A stretch of 57,223 nucleotides of DNA from Actinomycetota bacterium (GCA_020444505.1 JAHLKU010000013.1:1-57223); one strand, 5' to 3'. Positions 16,893 to 29,463 are shown, counted from the first letter of the stretch. Numbers and translations are program-made. Notes: generated from the sequence alone by a model not told the origin.

Positions 16893-17646
16893 GCGTGATC
16901 GACTGGGCGTGCGACCACCGCGACGCTGCGGCGGCGTACGCCTCGCCGGCTCGCTCGAAGTCACCATCCGCCAGTGCCTGGAGGCAGGCGGCCAGGTCTT
17001 CGGCCGACTCGTCGAGCACCAGGTCGCCGTCGGGGAACAGGCCGGCCACCTCGTCGTAGTCCAGTTCGACGAGGGCATCGGGCGGGAACCCCTCCAGCCA
17101 GGTGAGGACGTCGCCCACCTGATCGACCACGTGGTCGTCGAGGCCGGCCCCCTCCAGGACCGCCGCGGCGCGGCGGACCCGCCGCACCGCGTCGCCCTGC
17201 AGGGCCCGGTAGCGGATCGACAGGCCGATCCCGTCCTTCTCGACCAGTTCGCGTTCCGCAGGCACAAAGGCCGCGAACCACCGCAGCGGCACGTGCCACG
17301 GCGAGGTGAGGATGTGCGAGCGCGCCGCACCCGCCGCCTGGATGCTCTGCAGTTCGGCCACGGCCGCCTCGGCGAGCCCCCTGGGCACCAGCACCGATGC
17401 GGTCGCTCCCCGGTACGCGTTGCGGAAGGCGAGGAGGCCTTCGAGCATGCGCAACCGGGGGAATCGGGGGCAGACATACCGCCTGCCCTGGTAGCTGGTG
17501 ATGAAGGCGTCGTCGCTGGGCTCCTCGTCCCACACACCGAACGACCCGTGCCGGAGGACCCGGCGCGAGGTGGTGCGGACGTGCTCGGGGAAGTACCCCA
17601 CCCGCTCGGCGGGCATGTACACCCGGAGGTATGCCGACTTCGCCAT
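16882..17646 (-). CDS. Conserved actinobacterial hypothetical protein
   Basis: This encodes 254 residues. The start MAKSAYLRVYMPAERVGYF at ATG 17646 looks like the conserved N terminus of a family common in actinobacteria, recalled from memory and not checked. A TACCAT -10 lies 7 bases upstream, predicting a leaderless mRNA. The protein is cytosolic and mixed alpha/beta, with an acidic C-terminal half (ALVELDYDEVAGLF) that could be a small protein-binding domain. It overlaps DUF1992 and is divergent from the leucine-dehydrogenase-type gene. Function is unknown. Confidence 0.75.
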   Translation of the reverse strand: MAKSAYLRVYMPAERVGYFPEHVRTTSRRVLRHGSFGVWDEEPSDDAFITSYQGRRYVCPRFPRLRMLEGLLAFRNAYRGATASVLVPRGLAEAAVAELQSIQAAGAARSHILTSPWHVPLRWFAAFVPAERELVEKDGIGLSIRYRALQGDAVRRVRRAAAVLEGAGLDDHVVDQVGDVLTWLEGFPPDALVELDYDEVAGLFPDGDLVLDESAEDLAACLQALADGDFERAGEAYAAAASRWSHAQSITHAN

Positions 17647-17653
17647 GTGCGCG

Positions 17654-17659
17654 ATGGTA
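17654..17659 (-). promoter_or_regulatory. -10 of the 16882 gene, leaderless
   Basis: TACCAT on the minus strand ends 7 bases before ATG 17646. Confidence 0.55.
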
Positions 17660-17774
17660 GGCATGCTGCGGCGGCACGCCTCCAGGGGGGGCCTCCCACC
17701 CAGGTCCGACCCCTTGGCTAGCATCGAACGCGAGCCGTTCGGCCTGGACGGCCGCCTCGGAAAGGAGCCCCACC

Positions 17775-18857
17775 TTGGGTGTATTCGGTGCCATCGGTGA
17801 TCGGAGCCACGGCGAGATCGTCTTCGGCAACGACCCGGTATCCGGCCTACGGAGCATCATCGCGATCCACTCCACTGCCCTCGGTCCCGCCCTCGGCGGG
17901 ACTCGCTTTTATCCGTACGACACGGAAGAGGAAGCACTCGAGGACGTCCTGCGTCTCTCCCAGGGCATGACCCGCAAGGCAGCCGCCGCCGGCCTCGACC
18001 TGGGCGGCGGGAAGGCCGTCATCATCGGCGACCCCCGCACCATGAAGTCCGAGCGCCTGTGGCGCGCCTACGGACGGGTGGTCGACTCCCTCCAGGGCCG
18101 CTACATCACCGCCGAGGACGTCGGCACCGACACCATGGACATGGATCTGATCGGCCACGAGACCCGCTGGGTCGTGGGCGTGCCGGTCGAGGAGGGCGGG
18201 TCGGGCGACCCGTCTCCCGCCACGGCGCGCGGCATCATCGCCGCGACCAGGGCGGTCGCCAAGTACCGCTTCGGCACCGACGACCTCTCACAGCGGAGTG
18301 TCGCCATCCTCGGCGTGGGCAAGGTCGGCACCGATCTGGCCCGCCGCTACCACGAGGCGGGCGCCAAGATCTACGCGGCCGACGTGTACCCGCCGGCACT
18401 CGAACGCGCCGTCGAGATGTACGGCGTCACGCCGGTGGGCCTCGACGACATCTACGAGGTCGAGGCCGACATCCTGGCCCCCTGCTCGCTCGGAGGCGTC
18501 TTCACCGACGAGACGGTGCCGCGGCTCGCCTGCAAGGTGATCGTCGGAGCCGCCAACAACCAGTTGGAGCGGGAAGACCACGCCGACGCCATCGCCGAGC
18601 GCGACATCCTGTACGCTCCCGACTTCGTCGCCAACGCCGGCGGCCTGATCAACGTCAGCGAGGAGTTGCGGGGCTACACGGTCGAGCGGGCGGCGGCGCG
18701 TATCGACAAGATCTACACCAACATGTGCCACGTCCTGAAGACGGCAGAGGAGCAGGGGATCACCCCCAACGCCGCTGCCATCGACTGGGCGGAGCGCAGG
18801 GTCGAGGAGATCGGCACGCTGCGGATGTTCCGGCGCCGGGCGAAGTACGGGAAGTAG
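17775..18857 (+). CDS. Glu/Leu/Phe/Val-family amino acid dehydrogenase (leucine/valine type)
   Basis: This encodes 360 residues, the usual length of leucine or valine dehydrogenases. The glycine-rich site with the catalytic Lys (DLGGGKAVII) is near residue 77, and the Rossmann motif GVGKVGTDLA is near residue 180. It should deaminate branched-chain amino acids to 2-oxo acids with NAD+ reduction. The start is TTG 17775, supported by AAAGGAG 8 bases upstream; no ATG or GTG fits the N terminus. The E1 gene downstream would use its 2-oxo acid products, so the pair feeds branched-chain acyl-CoA formation, for energy or for branched fatty-acid primers. Confidence 0.88.
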   Translation: MGVFGAIGDRSHGEIVFGNDPVSGLRSIIAIHSTALGPALGGTRFYPYDTEEEALEDVLRLSQGMTRKAAAAGLDLGGGKAVIIGDPRTMKSERLWRAYGRVVDSLQGRYITAEDVGTDTMDMDLIGHETRWVVGVPVEEGGSGDPSPATARGIIAATRAVAKYRFGTDDLSQRSVAILGVGKVGTDLARRYHEAGAKIYAADVYPPALERAVEMYGVTPVGLDDIYEVEADILAPCSLGGVFTDETVPRLACKVIVGAANNQLEREDHADAIAERDILYAPDFVANAGGLINVSEELRGYTVERAAARIDKIYTNMCHVLKTAEEQGITPNAAAIDWAERRVEEIGTLRMFRRRAKYGK

Positions 18858-18899
18858 CGAGCACCGGCGACGGCAGACGAGGGGAAGGGAGATCTGATT

Positions 18900-20930
18900 C
18901 TGACCATCGGGATCGATCCGGCGCGCAACCACCTGGATCTCGGGCTCAGCGACGCCGACGTCATCGAGATGTACCGGACGATGGTGCTCACCCGGCACCT
19001 CGACGACCGGACGTGGGCGCTCAACCGGCAGGGGAGGGCGCCGTTCGTGGTGTCCGCCGCAGGGCACGAGGGGACCCAGGTGGGGGCGGCGTTCGCCCTC
19101 CGGCGCGGCGTCGACTGGGCTCTGCCCTACTACCGCGACGTGGGACTGGTCCTCGGCCTGGGCATGACCCCCGAGGACGTGCTGCTCGGGGTGTTCTCCA
19201 AGGCCACCGACCCCTCCAGCGGAGGGCGCCAGATGCCCAACCACTGGTCGCACCCGGGGCTGCGGATCGTCAGCCAGGGCTCGGTGATCGCCACCCAGTT
19301 CCCCCAGGCCGCCGGCATCGCCTACGAGTTGCAGCGGACCGGCCGGGAGGGCGTGGTGCTCGCGACCGGGGGCGAGGGCGCCACCTCCGAGGGCGACTTC
19401 CACGAGGGCATGAACTTCGCCGGCCTGAAGCGCCTGCCGGTGATCTTCCTGATCGAGAACAACCTGTACTCCATCTCGGTGCCGTCGGAAGAGCAGATCG
19501 CAGGCGACCTGGTGGACCGGGCCATGGGGTACGGCATCCCGTCCGTGTCGGTGGACGGCAACCAGATCCTCGACGTCTACGAGGCCGTGAAGACGGCGGC
19601 CGACCGCGCCAGGGAGGGCGGCGGCCCCACGTTCATCGAGGCCCGCACCTACCGCTACTACGCGCACACCTCCGACGACGACGACAAGCAGTACCGCAGC
19701 GCCGCCGAGGTCGAGGAGTGGCGCCGCAAGGACCCGATCGGCATCCTGCGGCAGTACCTCATCGAGTCGCGCCTCCTGGACGACGCCGCCGAGCAGGCCA
19801 TCGACGAGGAGGCGTCCTCCGCCGTGGCCGCCGCCGTCGAGCGGGCATCGGCAGCGCCCGATGCCACCGACGCCATGAGCATGGTGTACGCCGCCCCGAT
19901 CGAGCCGTCCCCCCCTGCCACCGGAGTGGAGCCGCCGCCGGCAGGCGACGAGGTCAACCTGGTCACCGCCGTCAACCGGGCGCTCCACGAGGTGCTGGAG
20001 GCCGACCCGTCGGCCACGGTGTTCGGCGAGGACGTCGCCGACCCCAAGGGGGGCGTGTTCCGGGCCACGGTCGGGCTCACCGACATGTACGGCGCCCCCC
20101 GGGCGTTCAACACCCCGATCGCCGAGTCCTCGATCGTCGGCATCGGCTTCGGCATGGCGGTGGCGGGAGGCCGCCCCATCGCCGAGATCCAGTTCGCCGA
20201 CTTCATCCACCCGGCGTGGAACCAGCTGGTGTCCGAGGCCGCCCGGCTCCACTACCGGAGCGCCGGTGGGTGGACCTGCCCGCTGGTGGTGCGCACCCCC
20301 TACGGCGGGGGCATCCACGGTGCCCTGTACCACAGCCAATCGATCGAGGGCTTCTACGCCCACGTGCCCGGCCTGAAGGTGGTGGTGCCTTCCACGCCCG
20401 CCGACGTCAAGGGGCTGCTGCGGTCGGCGGTGGAGGACCCCGACCCGGTGCTGTTCCTGGAGCCGAAGAAGCTGTACCGCCTCGTCAAGGGCCCGTACCC
20501 CGACGGCGACTACCGGGTGCCGCTGGGCAAGGCGGCCCTGCGACGCGAGGGAGACGACCTGACGATCATCGCCTACGGCGCCATGGCGCACTTCTCCCTC
20601 GAAGCCGCCGCGCAGTTGGCGGCGCAGGGGGTGGAGGCCGAGGTCTTGGACCTGCGGACCATCCGGCCGCTCGACTGGGCCTCGGTGGAGGCGGCGGTGC
20701 AGCGGACCGGCAAGATCCTCATCGTCCACGAGGACAACGAGTACGCCGGGTTCGGCGCCGAGATCGCCGCCCAGATCGCCGACAAGTCGTTCGAGTGGCT
20801 CGACGCCCCGGTGCGCCGCTACGCCGCCCCCGACGTCCCCGCCTTCCCGTTCGCCGAGGCCCTCGAGTCCCAGGTGATGCCGAACGTGGAGGGCATCGTG
20901 GAGCGGGCGATGGACCTGGCCAGGTTCTAG
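18900..20930 (+). CDS. Branched-chain 2-oxoacid dehydrogenase E1, fused alpha-beta
   Basis: The E1 alpha part (about residues 1-320) has the thiamine diphosphate region GGEGATSEGDFHEGMNFAGL. The E1 beta part (about 350-676) has GEDVADPKGGVFRATVGL, FNTPIAESSIVGIGFGMAV and PYGGGIHG. The two subunits, normally separate, are one polypeptide. It should decarboxylate branched-chain 2-oxo acids and pass the acyl group to an E2, not present here. The first ATG (18969) would remove conserved N-terminal sequence (LSDADVIEMYRTMVLTRHLD). A ribosome site AAGGGAG at 18885-18891 points to CTG 18900 (8-base gap) or ATT 18897 as the start, giving about 676 residues. It lies 42 bases after the dehydrogenase gene. 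Confidence 0.88.
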   Translation: MTIGIDPARNHLDLGLSDADVIEMYRTMVLTRHLDDRTWALNRQGRAPFVVSAAGHEGTQVGAAFALRRGVDWALPYYRDVGLVLGLGMTPEDVLLGVFSKATDPSSGGRQMPNHWSHPGLRIVSQGSVIATQFPQAAGIAYELQRTGREGVVLATGGEGATSEGDFHEGMNFAGLKRLPVIFLIENNLYSISVPSEEQIAGDLVDRAMGYGIPSVSVDGNQILDVYEAVKTAADRAREGGGPTFIEARTYRYYAHTSDDDDKQYRSAAEVEEWRRKDPIGILRQYLIESRLLDDAAEQAIDEEASSAVAAAVERASAAPDATDAMSMVYAAPIEPSPPATGVEPPPAGDEVNLVTAVNRALHEVLEADPSATVFGEDVADPKGGVFRATVGLTDMYGAPRAFNTPIAESSIVGIGFGMAVAGGRPIAEIQFADFIHPAWNQLVSEAARLHYRSAGGWTCPLVVRTPYGGGIHGALYHSQSIEGFYAHVPGLKVVVPSTPADVKGLLRSAVEDPDPVLFLEPKKLYRLVKGPYPDGDYRVPLGKAALRREGDDLTIIAYGAMAHFSLEAAAQLAAQGVEAEVLDLRTIRPLDWASVEAAVQRTGKILIVHEDNEYAGFGAEIAAQIADKSFEWLDAPVRRYAAPDVPAFPFAEALESQVMPNVEGIVERAMDLARF

Positions 20931-20954
20931 GGAGGCCGGTCTCCGGCGGGCCCC

Positions 20955-20960
20955 TAACCT
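20955..20960 (+). promoter_or_regulatory. -10 of the two-domain acetyltransferase gene, leaderless
   Basis: TAACCT ends 7 bases before ATG 20968. Confidence 0.55.
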
Positions 20961-20967
20961 GCCTCTC

Positions 20968-21852
20968 ATGGACCCGGTGATCCGCCCCGGCAGGACCGAG
21001 GACGTGCCCGCGATCGCGTCGTGGACCGGCGACACCTTCCCGTGGGGCGACTACGTGGCCGACGCCCTCCCCGACTGGATGGCGGCCGAGGATTCGCTGG
21101 TCGCCGTCGCCGAGACGGACGGCGAGGTGGTCGGCGTGTCCAGGGCGTCGCTGCTGTCGCCCACGGAGGCGTGGGCGCAGGGGACCCGGATCCACCCCGG
21201 CCATCGGCGGCGCGGCATCGGCTCCGCTCTCGCCCGCCACCTGGAGGCATGGGCGGCGGCGGCCGGAGCCCTGGTGATGCGCTCGATGGTCGAAGCCTGG
21301 AACGAGGCTCCCCGGGCCCAGTCGCTGGCCCTCGGCTACCGGGAGATCGGGCAGTGGGTGCGCGCCGGGCGCGGCGTCGGGGAGAACTCACCGGTCCCGG
21401 AGGGCAACGGCGGCAGGCGGGTGGCCGCCGCCGAGGGCCTCCGGCCCGCCCACTCGTCCGAGGCGGGGGCGGCGCTCCTCTCCTGGTCGGGAGGCGGCCT
21501 GGAGCGGGCCTCCCGGGGCCTCGTCCCCATCGGCGTGTGGCGGATGCGCCGCCTGGTCCCCGAGGACCTCACCGACGCTGCCCGCCGCCGGGCGCTGCTC
21601 ACGGGACGGGCGGGATGGGCGATCGGCGAGGCCGTGGACGACGCGTACGAGGTGTCGTGGATCGCCGCCGAGGAGCACGACGCCGACGCCATGCTGCGGG
21701 CGCTGGTCGACAGGGCGGCGGCCGCCGGGTCCGACGAGATCAGGGTGATGCTCCCCGGCACCGACTGGATGGTCCGTGCCCTGCGCCGCCGCGGCTTCGA
21801 GATCCACGACGTGGCGATCTACGCCAAGCCGCTGCCCCCCAGCGGCGCATAG
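20968..21852 (+). CDS. Two-domain GNAT acetyltransferase
   Basis: This encodes 294 residues. The N-terminal GNAT domain has the acetyl-CoA-binding motif RIHPGHRRRGIGSAL at about residues 74-88. The C-terminal half (about 180-294) looks like a second, degenerate GNAT fold ending MVRALRRRGFEIHDVAIYAK. Substrate is unknown. The 3' end overlaps the 3' end of the convergent VOC gene by 34 bases. Confidence 0.8.
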   Translation: MDPVIRPGRTEDVPAIASWTGDTFPWGDYVADALPDWMAAEDSLVAVAETDGEVVGVSRASLLSPTEAWAQGTRIHPGHRRRGIGSALARHLEAWAAAAGALVMRSMVEAWNEAPRAQSLALGYREIGQWVRAGRGVGENSPVPEGNGGRRVAAAEGLRPAHSSEAGAALLSWSGGGLERASRGLVPIGVWRMRRLVPEDLTDAARRRALLTGRAGWAIGEAVDDAYEVSWIAAEEHDADAMLRALVDRAAAAGSDEIRVMLPGTDWMVRALRRRGFEIHDVAIYAKPLPPSGA

Positions 21853-22250
21853 ACCAGCAGCCGGGTGCCGAACGGGTCGATGAGGGGACAGGAACGGATC
21901 GGCTCGTACATCAACTGGTCCGTGGGGGCCTCCCCCGTGGCTCCGGCCGCCAGGAAGGCGGCATGGAGGCGGTCGGCTTCTCCGGGGGTCTCCATCACGA
22001 TGCCGATCTCCGTGTTCGACGGCGCCCCCTCCCGGGCGGGGAACAGCGTCAGCCACGCGCTCCCGATCCGCCATCCCCTGGTGGTGTCGCCCTCCACGTA
22101 GCCGGGCGGGCCCAGCACCCGGGTGTAGAACGCCACGGCCTCGGCGTAGGGAGCGACGAACAGGACCGGGCCTCCCGCCCCGGCGAACCCGAAGCGCGGC
22201 TCCGGCGCCGGGTCGGCGTAGAACCGGGCCCGGTACTCGTCGTAGTCCAT
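21819..22250 (-). CDS. VOC (glyoxalase/bleomycin-resistance) superfamily protein
   Basis: This encodes 143 residues. It has the FVAPYAEAVAFYTRVLG strand-helix pattern at the start and a DPFGTRLLVYAP strand near the C terminus, typical of VOC folds. Metal ligands cannot be assigned confidently. ATG 22250 has AGGGAG upstream. The family includes lyases, isomerases, dioxygenases and ligand-binding resistance proteins, so only the fold is assigned. Its last 34 bases overlap the end of the convergent acetyltransferase gene. Confidence 0.75.
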   Translation of the reverse strand: MDYDEYRARFYADPAPEPRFGFAGAGGPVLFVAPYAEAVAFYTRVLGPPGYVEGDTTRGWRIGSAWLTLFPAREGAPSNTEIGIVMETPGEADRLHAAFLAAGATGEAPTDQLMYEPIRSCPLIDPFGTRLLVYAPLGGSGLA

Positions 22251-22292
22251 GCGATCTCCCTCACGACGGGCGCGGGACGGTAGCGGCCGTCC

Positions 22293-22298
22293 TAGGCT
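22293..22298 (+). promoter_or_regulatory. -10 of the Eis-like gene, leaderless
   Basis: TAGGCT ends 8 bases before GTG 22307. Confidence 0.5.
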
Positions 22299-22306
22299 GG
22301 CGCCTC

Positions 22307-23524
22307 GTGGACATCCGCCCCTACGACCACGAGCAGGACTTCGACGCCGTCTACCGCATCTGGCGGGAGGTCGGCTGGCTCGAGCCCGGCGACGAGCACA
22401 AGGAGGGCTTTGCCGCGTTCGCCACGGCCGGTCACGCCAACGTCGCCTTGATGGGCGGCGAGGCCGAGTGCTTCGTCCACTGGACGCCGGGCGACATCGA
22501 CCACACCGGCACGCTGCTCCCCTTCGCCGGCATCACCGCCGTCACCACCAGCCGGATCGCCCGCAAGCAGGGGTTCGCCACGGCGCTCACCACCCGTGCG
22601 TTGGCCGAGGCACGCGAGGCGGGGGCGGCCGTCGCCGGGCTGGGGATCTTCGACCAGGGCTTCTACGACCGGTTCGGCTTCGGCACCGCCGCCTACGAGC
22701 ACCGGTACCAGTTCGACCCCGCCACCCTCGACGTGCCGGTGGACTACCGGACCCCGATCCGCGTCGGCCCCGACGACTGGGCGGACGTGCACGCCGCCAT
22801 GCGGCGCCGCGCCCGCACCCACGGCTCGCTGACCCTCGAGCCTCCGAACCCCATCAGGGCGGAGATGTTGTGGACGGCGACCCCGTTCGGGCTCGGGTAC
22901 CGGGACGACGACGGCGAACTGACCCACCTCGTGTTCGGCGTCGCCAAGGGCGAGAGCGGCCCGTACTCGGTGTGGCTCACCGCCTATCGCGACGGCCACC
23001 AGTTGCTGGAACTGCTGCGGCTGCTGCGGGAGCTGTCCGACCAGGTGGCGTCGGTGGTGATGATGGAGCCGCCGGAGATCCAGCTGCAGGACCTGATCCG
23101 CACGCCGTTCCGCCAGCGGGTCCGGTCCATCAAGTCGGTGCACGAGACCCTCAACCGCTCGTCGGCGTTCTCCCAGCTCCGCATCCTCGACCTGGAGGCC
23201 TGCGTCGGGGCGCACCGGTGGCGCGGCCCCGAGGTGCGCTTCGACCTCGTCCTCGACGACCCGCTCGACCGGCTCGACGGGGGACGCGGGCTGTCTGGCG
23301 ACTCCACGGTGACGGTCGGAGACCCCTCGTCGATCGAGCCCGGCCACGCCGGCGGGCTGCCGGTGATGCAGGCCACCGTGAACGCCTTCACCCGGCTCTG
23401 GTTCGGGGTGCGGCCGGCATCGAGCCTGGCGATCACCGACGGGCTCACCGCCCCGCCCGGACTGCTGGCAGACCTGGACGAGGCGCTGCGCCTGCCCCGC
23501 CCCTCGTTCGGCTGGTTCATCTAG
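22307..23524 (+). CDS. Eis-like N-acetyltransferase with sterol-carrier-type C terminus
   Basis: This encodes 405 residues. Eis proteins have an N-terminal GNAT domain, a second GNAT-like domain and a C-terminal SCP2-like domain, and the length and order fit. The first domain has VTTSRIARKQGFATALTTRAL, the acetyl-CoA loop region, and FDQGFYDRFGFGTAAYEHRYQF, the Eis-type FYxxfGFG. The C terminus (FTRLWFGVRPASSLAITDGL) is the SCP2-like part. Eis enzymes acetylate aminoglycosides and lysines. The start is GTG 22307, with a leaderless promoter. Confidence 0.85.
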   Translation: MDIRPYDHEQDFDAVYRIWREVGWLEPGDEHKEGFAAFATAGHANVALMGGEAECFVHWTPGDIDHTGTLLPFAGITAVTTSRIARKQGFATALTTRALAEAREAGAAVAGLGIFDQGFYDRFGFGTAAYEHRYQFDPATLDVPVDYRTPIRVGPDDWADVHAAMRRRARTHGSLTLEPPNPIRAEMLWTATPFGLGYRDDDGELTHLVFGVAKGESGPYSVWLTAYRDGHQLLELLRLLRELSDQVASVVMMEPPEIQLQDLIRTPFRQRVRSIKSVHETLNRSSAFSQLRILDLEACVGAHRWRGPEVRFDLVLDDPLDRLDGGRGLSGDSTVTVGDPSSIEPGHAGGLPVMQATVNAFTRLWFGVRPASSLAITDGLTAPPGLLADLDEALRLPRPSFGWFI

Positions 23525-23532
23525 CGCCGGGT

Positions 23533-23590
23533 CACACCTCCGGTGTGGCGGCGCACCACCTCCGGTGCGGCGGCGCTACACCTCCGGTGC
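23533..23590. repeat. Three tandem CACCTCCGGTG repeats at the gene end
   Basis: CACCTCCGGTG occurs three times (near 23535, 23556 and 23580) with a spacing of about 21-24 bases and shared GGCGGCGC flanks. Each copy can form a small hairpin (CACC-TCC-GGTG). The first is best: CACACC-TCC-GGTGTG at 23533-23547. The third encodes the last residues of the dihydroorotate-dehydrogenase-like protein. The array sits between two convergent genes and could act as a bidirectional terminator. Confidence 0.65.
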
Positions 23591-24582
23591 CGCGTAGGTG
23601 ATCAGGCTCTCCATGTAGTTGGCCCGCTCGAAGGCGGCGGGGTCGGGGGCGCTCGCCTGGCTCATCGAGCCCTTCAGTTGCTCCACCGACACGTACTCGT
23701 GCTCCACCATCCACTGGCGCACGCCGTCGGCCACCGTCCCGATCCACTCCGGCCCGTGGCGGAGCAGGGCCGAGGCCATCATCGTGACGTCCGCACCGGC
23801 GAGCAGCAGCTTGAGCACGTCCTCGGAGGTGTGGACGCCGGTGGTGGCGGCCAGCGACGCGTCCACCCGCCCCTTGAGGATGGCGATCCACCGCAGCGGC
23901 AGCCGCAACTCGGCCGACGTGCTCAACACCACGTTCGGCACCACCTCGAGCTCTGTCAGGTCGATGTCGGGCTGGTAGAAGCGGTTGAACAGCACCAGGC
24001 CGTCGGCGCCTGCCTCGGTCAGCCGGCGCGCCATGTTCGCCGTGGACGAGAAGTAGGGACCCACCTTCACCGCCAGCGGGATCTCGATGGTCTCGCGCAC
24101 CGCGGCGACCAGGTCCAGGTACCGCTGCTCGACCTCGGCGCCCGTCTGGTCGGCGTCGGCGGCGATGAAGTAGACGTTCAACTCCAGCGCCGAGGCGCCG
24201 GCCTGCTCGAGGCGCCGGGCGTGCTCCACCCATCCGCCGGTGGTGATGCCGTTGAGGCTGGCGATCACCGGGATCGACAGCTCCTCGCGGGCCTTGGCCA
24301 CCAGGTCGATGTAGCGCTCCGGGCCCGTGTTGTACGCCTCGAACTCCGGCAGGAAGCCGCCGGCGTGCTCGGCGTATGTCTCGGCCCCGTACTCCAGGGC
24401 CTCGTGCATCTGGTAGGTGTCGTGCTCGATCTGCTCCTCGAACAGGGACGGCAGCACCACCGCCGACGCACCGGCTTCGGCCAGGCGGTGCAGGCCCTCG
24501 ATGGTGCGGCCCAGCGGCGACGACGACGCCATCAGCGGGCTGTCCAACTCCAGGCCCAGGTACGTGGTCTTCAGGCTCACGC

Positions 24583-24586
<4 letters not shown>
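23576..24586 (-). CDS. Dihydroorotate dehydrogenase-like flavoprotein
   Basis: This encodes 336 residues with an FMN-barrel pattern: [18 protein letters not shown] at the N terminus, [37 protein letters not shown] and [20 protein letters not shown]. The family resembles class 1 dihydroorotate dehydrogenases but is usually annotated only as DHOD-like. Its ATG overlaps the stop codon of the pyruvate:ferredoxin oxidoreductase gene by 4 bases, so the two proteins are translationally coupled. The pairing suggests electron exchange with ferredoxin or a linked redox role and not pyrimidine synthesis; this is inference. Confidence 0.85.
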
Positions 24587-28164
<3,578 letters not shown>

Positions 28165-28193
28165 GACGCCCTCCAGTGTCGATGCGCCCACCA

Positions 28194-28199
28194 AGCCTA
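28194..28199 (-). promoter_or_regulatory. Candidate -10 of the nifJ operon
   Basis: TAGGCT on the minus strand would start a transcript about 23 bases before GTG 28164, leaving room for the GGAGGG ribosome site (28169-28174). Confidence 0.5.
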
Positions 28200-28257
28200 T
28201 CCCGGTGGGATGGAACCGCTTCCGTACGGACGGCCCCGGGCCGGGGGTCGATGGTCC

Positions 28258-29463
28258 CTAGCCGTCCCCGGCCGCCGATCGGCGCTGCGCCCAGCGCCGC
28301 ATCGGCACCCACACCATCGCCACCACGGCCATGATCCCCGCCGCCCCGAAGTAGGTCTCCCGGTCGCCGACCGAGGCGGCGATCGCGGTGGCCGCCGTGG
28401 GCCCGGAGAACTGCCCGAGGCGGTTGGCCGTCACCCACATGCCCACCGACGCGCCCCGGTACTCGGCCGGGACCGCGGAGGCGGCGTAGGTCTGCAGCAG
28501 CGGGAAGATCGACCCGGTCCCGGAACCGATGACGGCCAGGCCCAGCGCCACCTGCCACAGCGCAGGGGACGAGCCGACCAGCACGAACCCGGTGACGATG
28601 AGGCCGAACGCCACCGGGAGCACCCGCGACGGGGGGAACCGGCGGCCGATGCGACCCGACAGGATGGAGGCGGTGCTGCTGGCGGCCGACCCGACGGCGG
28701 CGATCAGACCGCGCTGGGACACCGACAGGCCCCACTCGTGCTCCAGGAACAGCGGCGTCACCGTGGTGGCCACGCCGAGGAAGACGCCGATCGTGACGAA
28801 CGACATCGGCAGCATCCCCAGCCAGTCGCTGAGCCGGCCCGAGCGGCGCAGCGAGGCGAGCGTCGCCCCGGCGTGGCGCAGCGGCGGGGCGGCGGGAGCT
28901 CCGTCGGGCCTCCCCGGGAGCAGCCGGGCCCACCACCACACCGGGAAGGCCACCACGAACACCAGGAACGGCCGGAAGGCCCCGCCTTCGGCGAGCAACC
29001 CGCCGACGATCGGGGCGATCGTGGTCATGCCGGTGAGGGCCGCCAGGTTGAGGCCCATCGCCCACCGCCGCTCGTGGCCGGTGAACAGGTCGCCGATCAC
29101 CACCACCCCGAGGCTCAGCAGGCCCGACGTGCCCAGGCCCTGGGCCGCCCGCAGCGCGACCAGCGCCCAGTAGGACCGCGCGAAGTAGCAGGCCAGGCCG
29201 GCGGCGCCGAACACGAAGAGGCTGGCCCGGATCACCTGCCGCCGCCCCAGCCGGTCGGTGAGGTAGCCGATGTAGGCCGCGAGGAAGATCCCCGGCAGCG
29301 AGACGGCGGCGCCGACCAGGCCGATCGACCCGCGCGACACGCCCAGCTCGTCGGCGAGATCCGGCAGCGCCGGCACGATCACGGAGAAGGCGAGCACGCC
29401 CATGCCGGTGATCGTGAGGATGAGCGGCAGCATTCGGCGGGGGGAGGACGGGGGCGTGTTCAT
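28258..29463 (-). CDS. MFS transporter (12 helices)
   Basis: This encodes 401 residues, with 12 predicted helices in two halves. YIGYLTDRLGRRQVIRAS is motif A after helix 2. GLGTSGLLSLGVVVIGDLF fits helix 4-5, and GLNLAALTGMTTIAPIVGGLL resembles the motif-C (antiporter) region. It is probably a drug or metabolite exporter. ATG 29463 starts MNTPPSSPRRMLPLIL directly before helix 1; the longer frame adds only non-helical residues. It is divergent from the BTAD regulator, so regulation by that protein is possible. Confidence 0.87.
   Translation of the reverse strand: MNTPPSSPRRMLPLILTITGMGVLAFSVIVPALPDLADELGVSRGSIGLVGAAVSLPGIFLAAYIGYLTDRLGRRQVIRASLFVFGAAGLACYFARSYWALVALRAAQGLGTSGLLSLGVVVIGDLFTGHERRWAMGLNLAALTGMTTIAPIVGGLLAEGGAFRPFLVFVVAFPVWWWARLLPGRPDGAPAAPPLRHAGATLASLRRSGRLSDWLGMLPMSFVTIGVFLGVATTVTPLFLEHEWGLSVSQRGLIAAVGSAASSTASILSGRIGRRFPPSRVLPVAFGLIVTGFVLVGSSPALWQVALGLAVIGSGTGSIFPLLQTYAASAVPAEYRGASVGMWVTANRLGQFSGPTAATAIAASVGDRETYFGAAGIMAVVAMVWVPMRRWAQRRSAAGDG

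Noticed and set aside
18969-20930. Start of the E1 gene at ATG 18969
   Set aside because: It removes conserved residues and lacks a ribosome site, while a strong one lies before CTG 18900.
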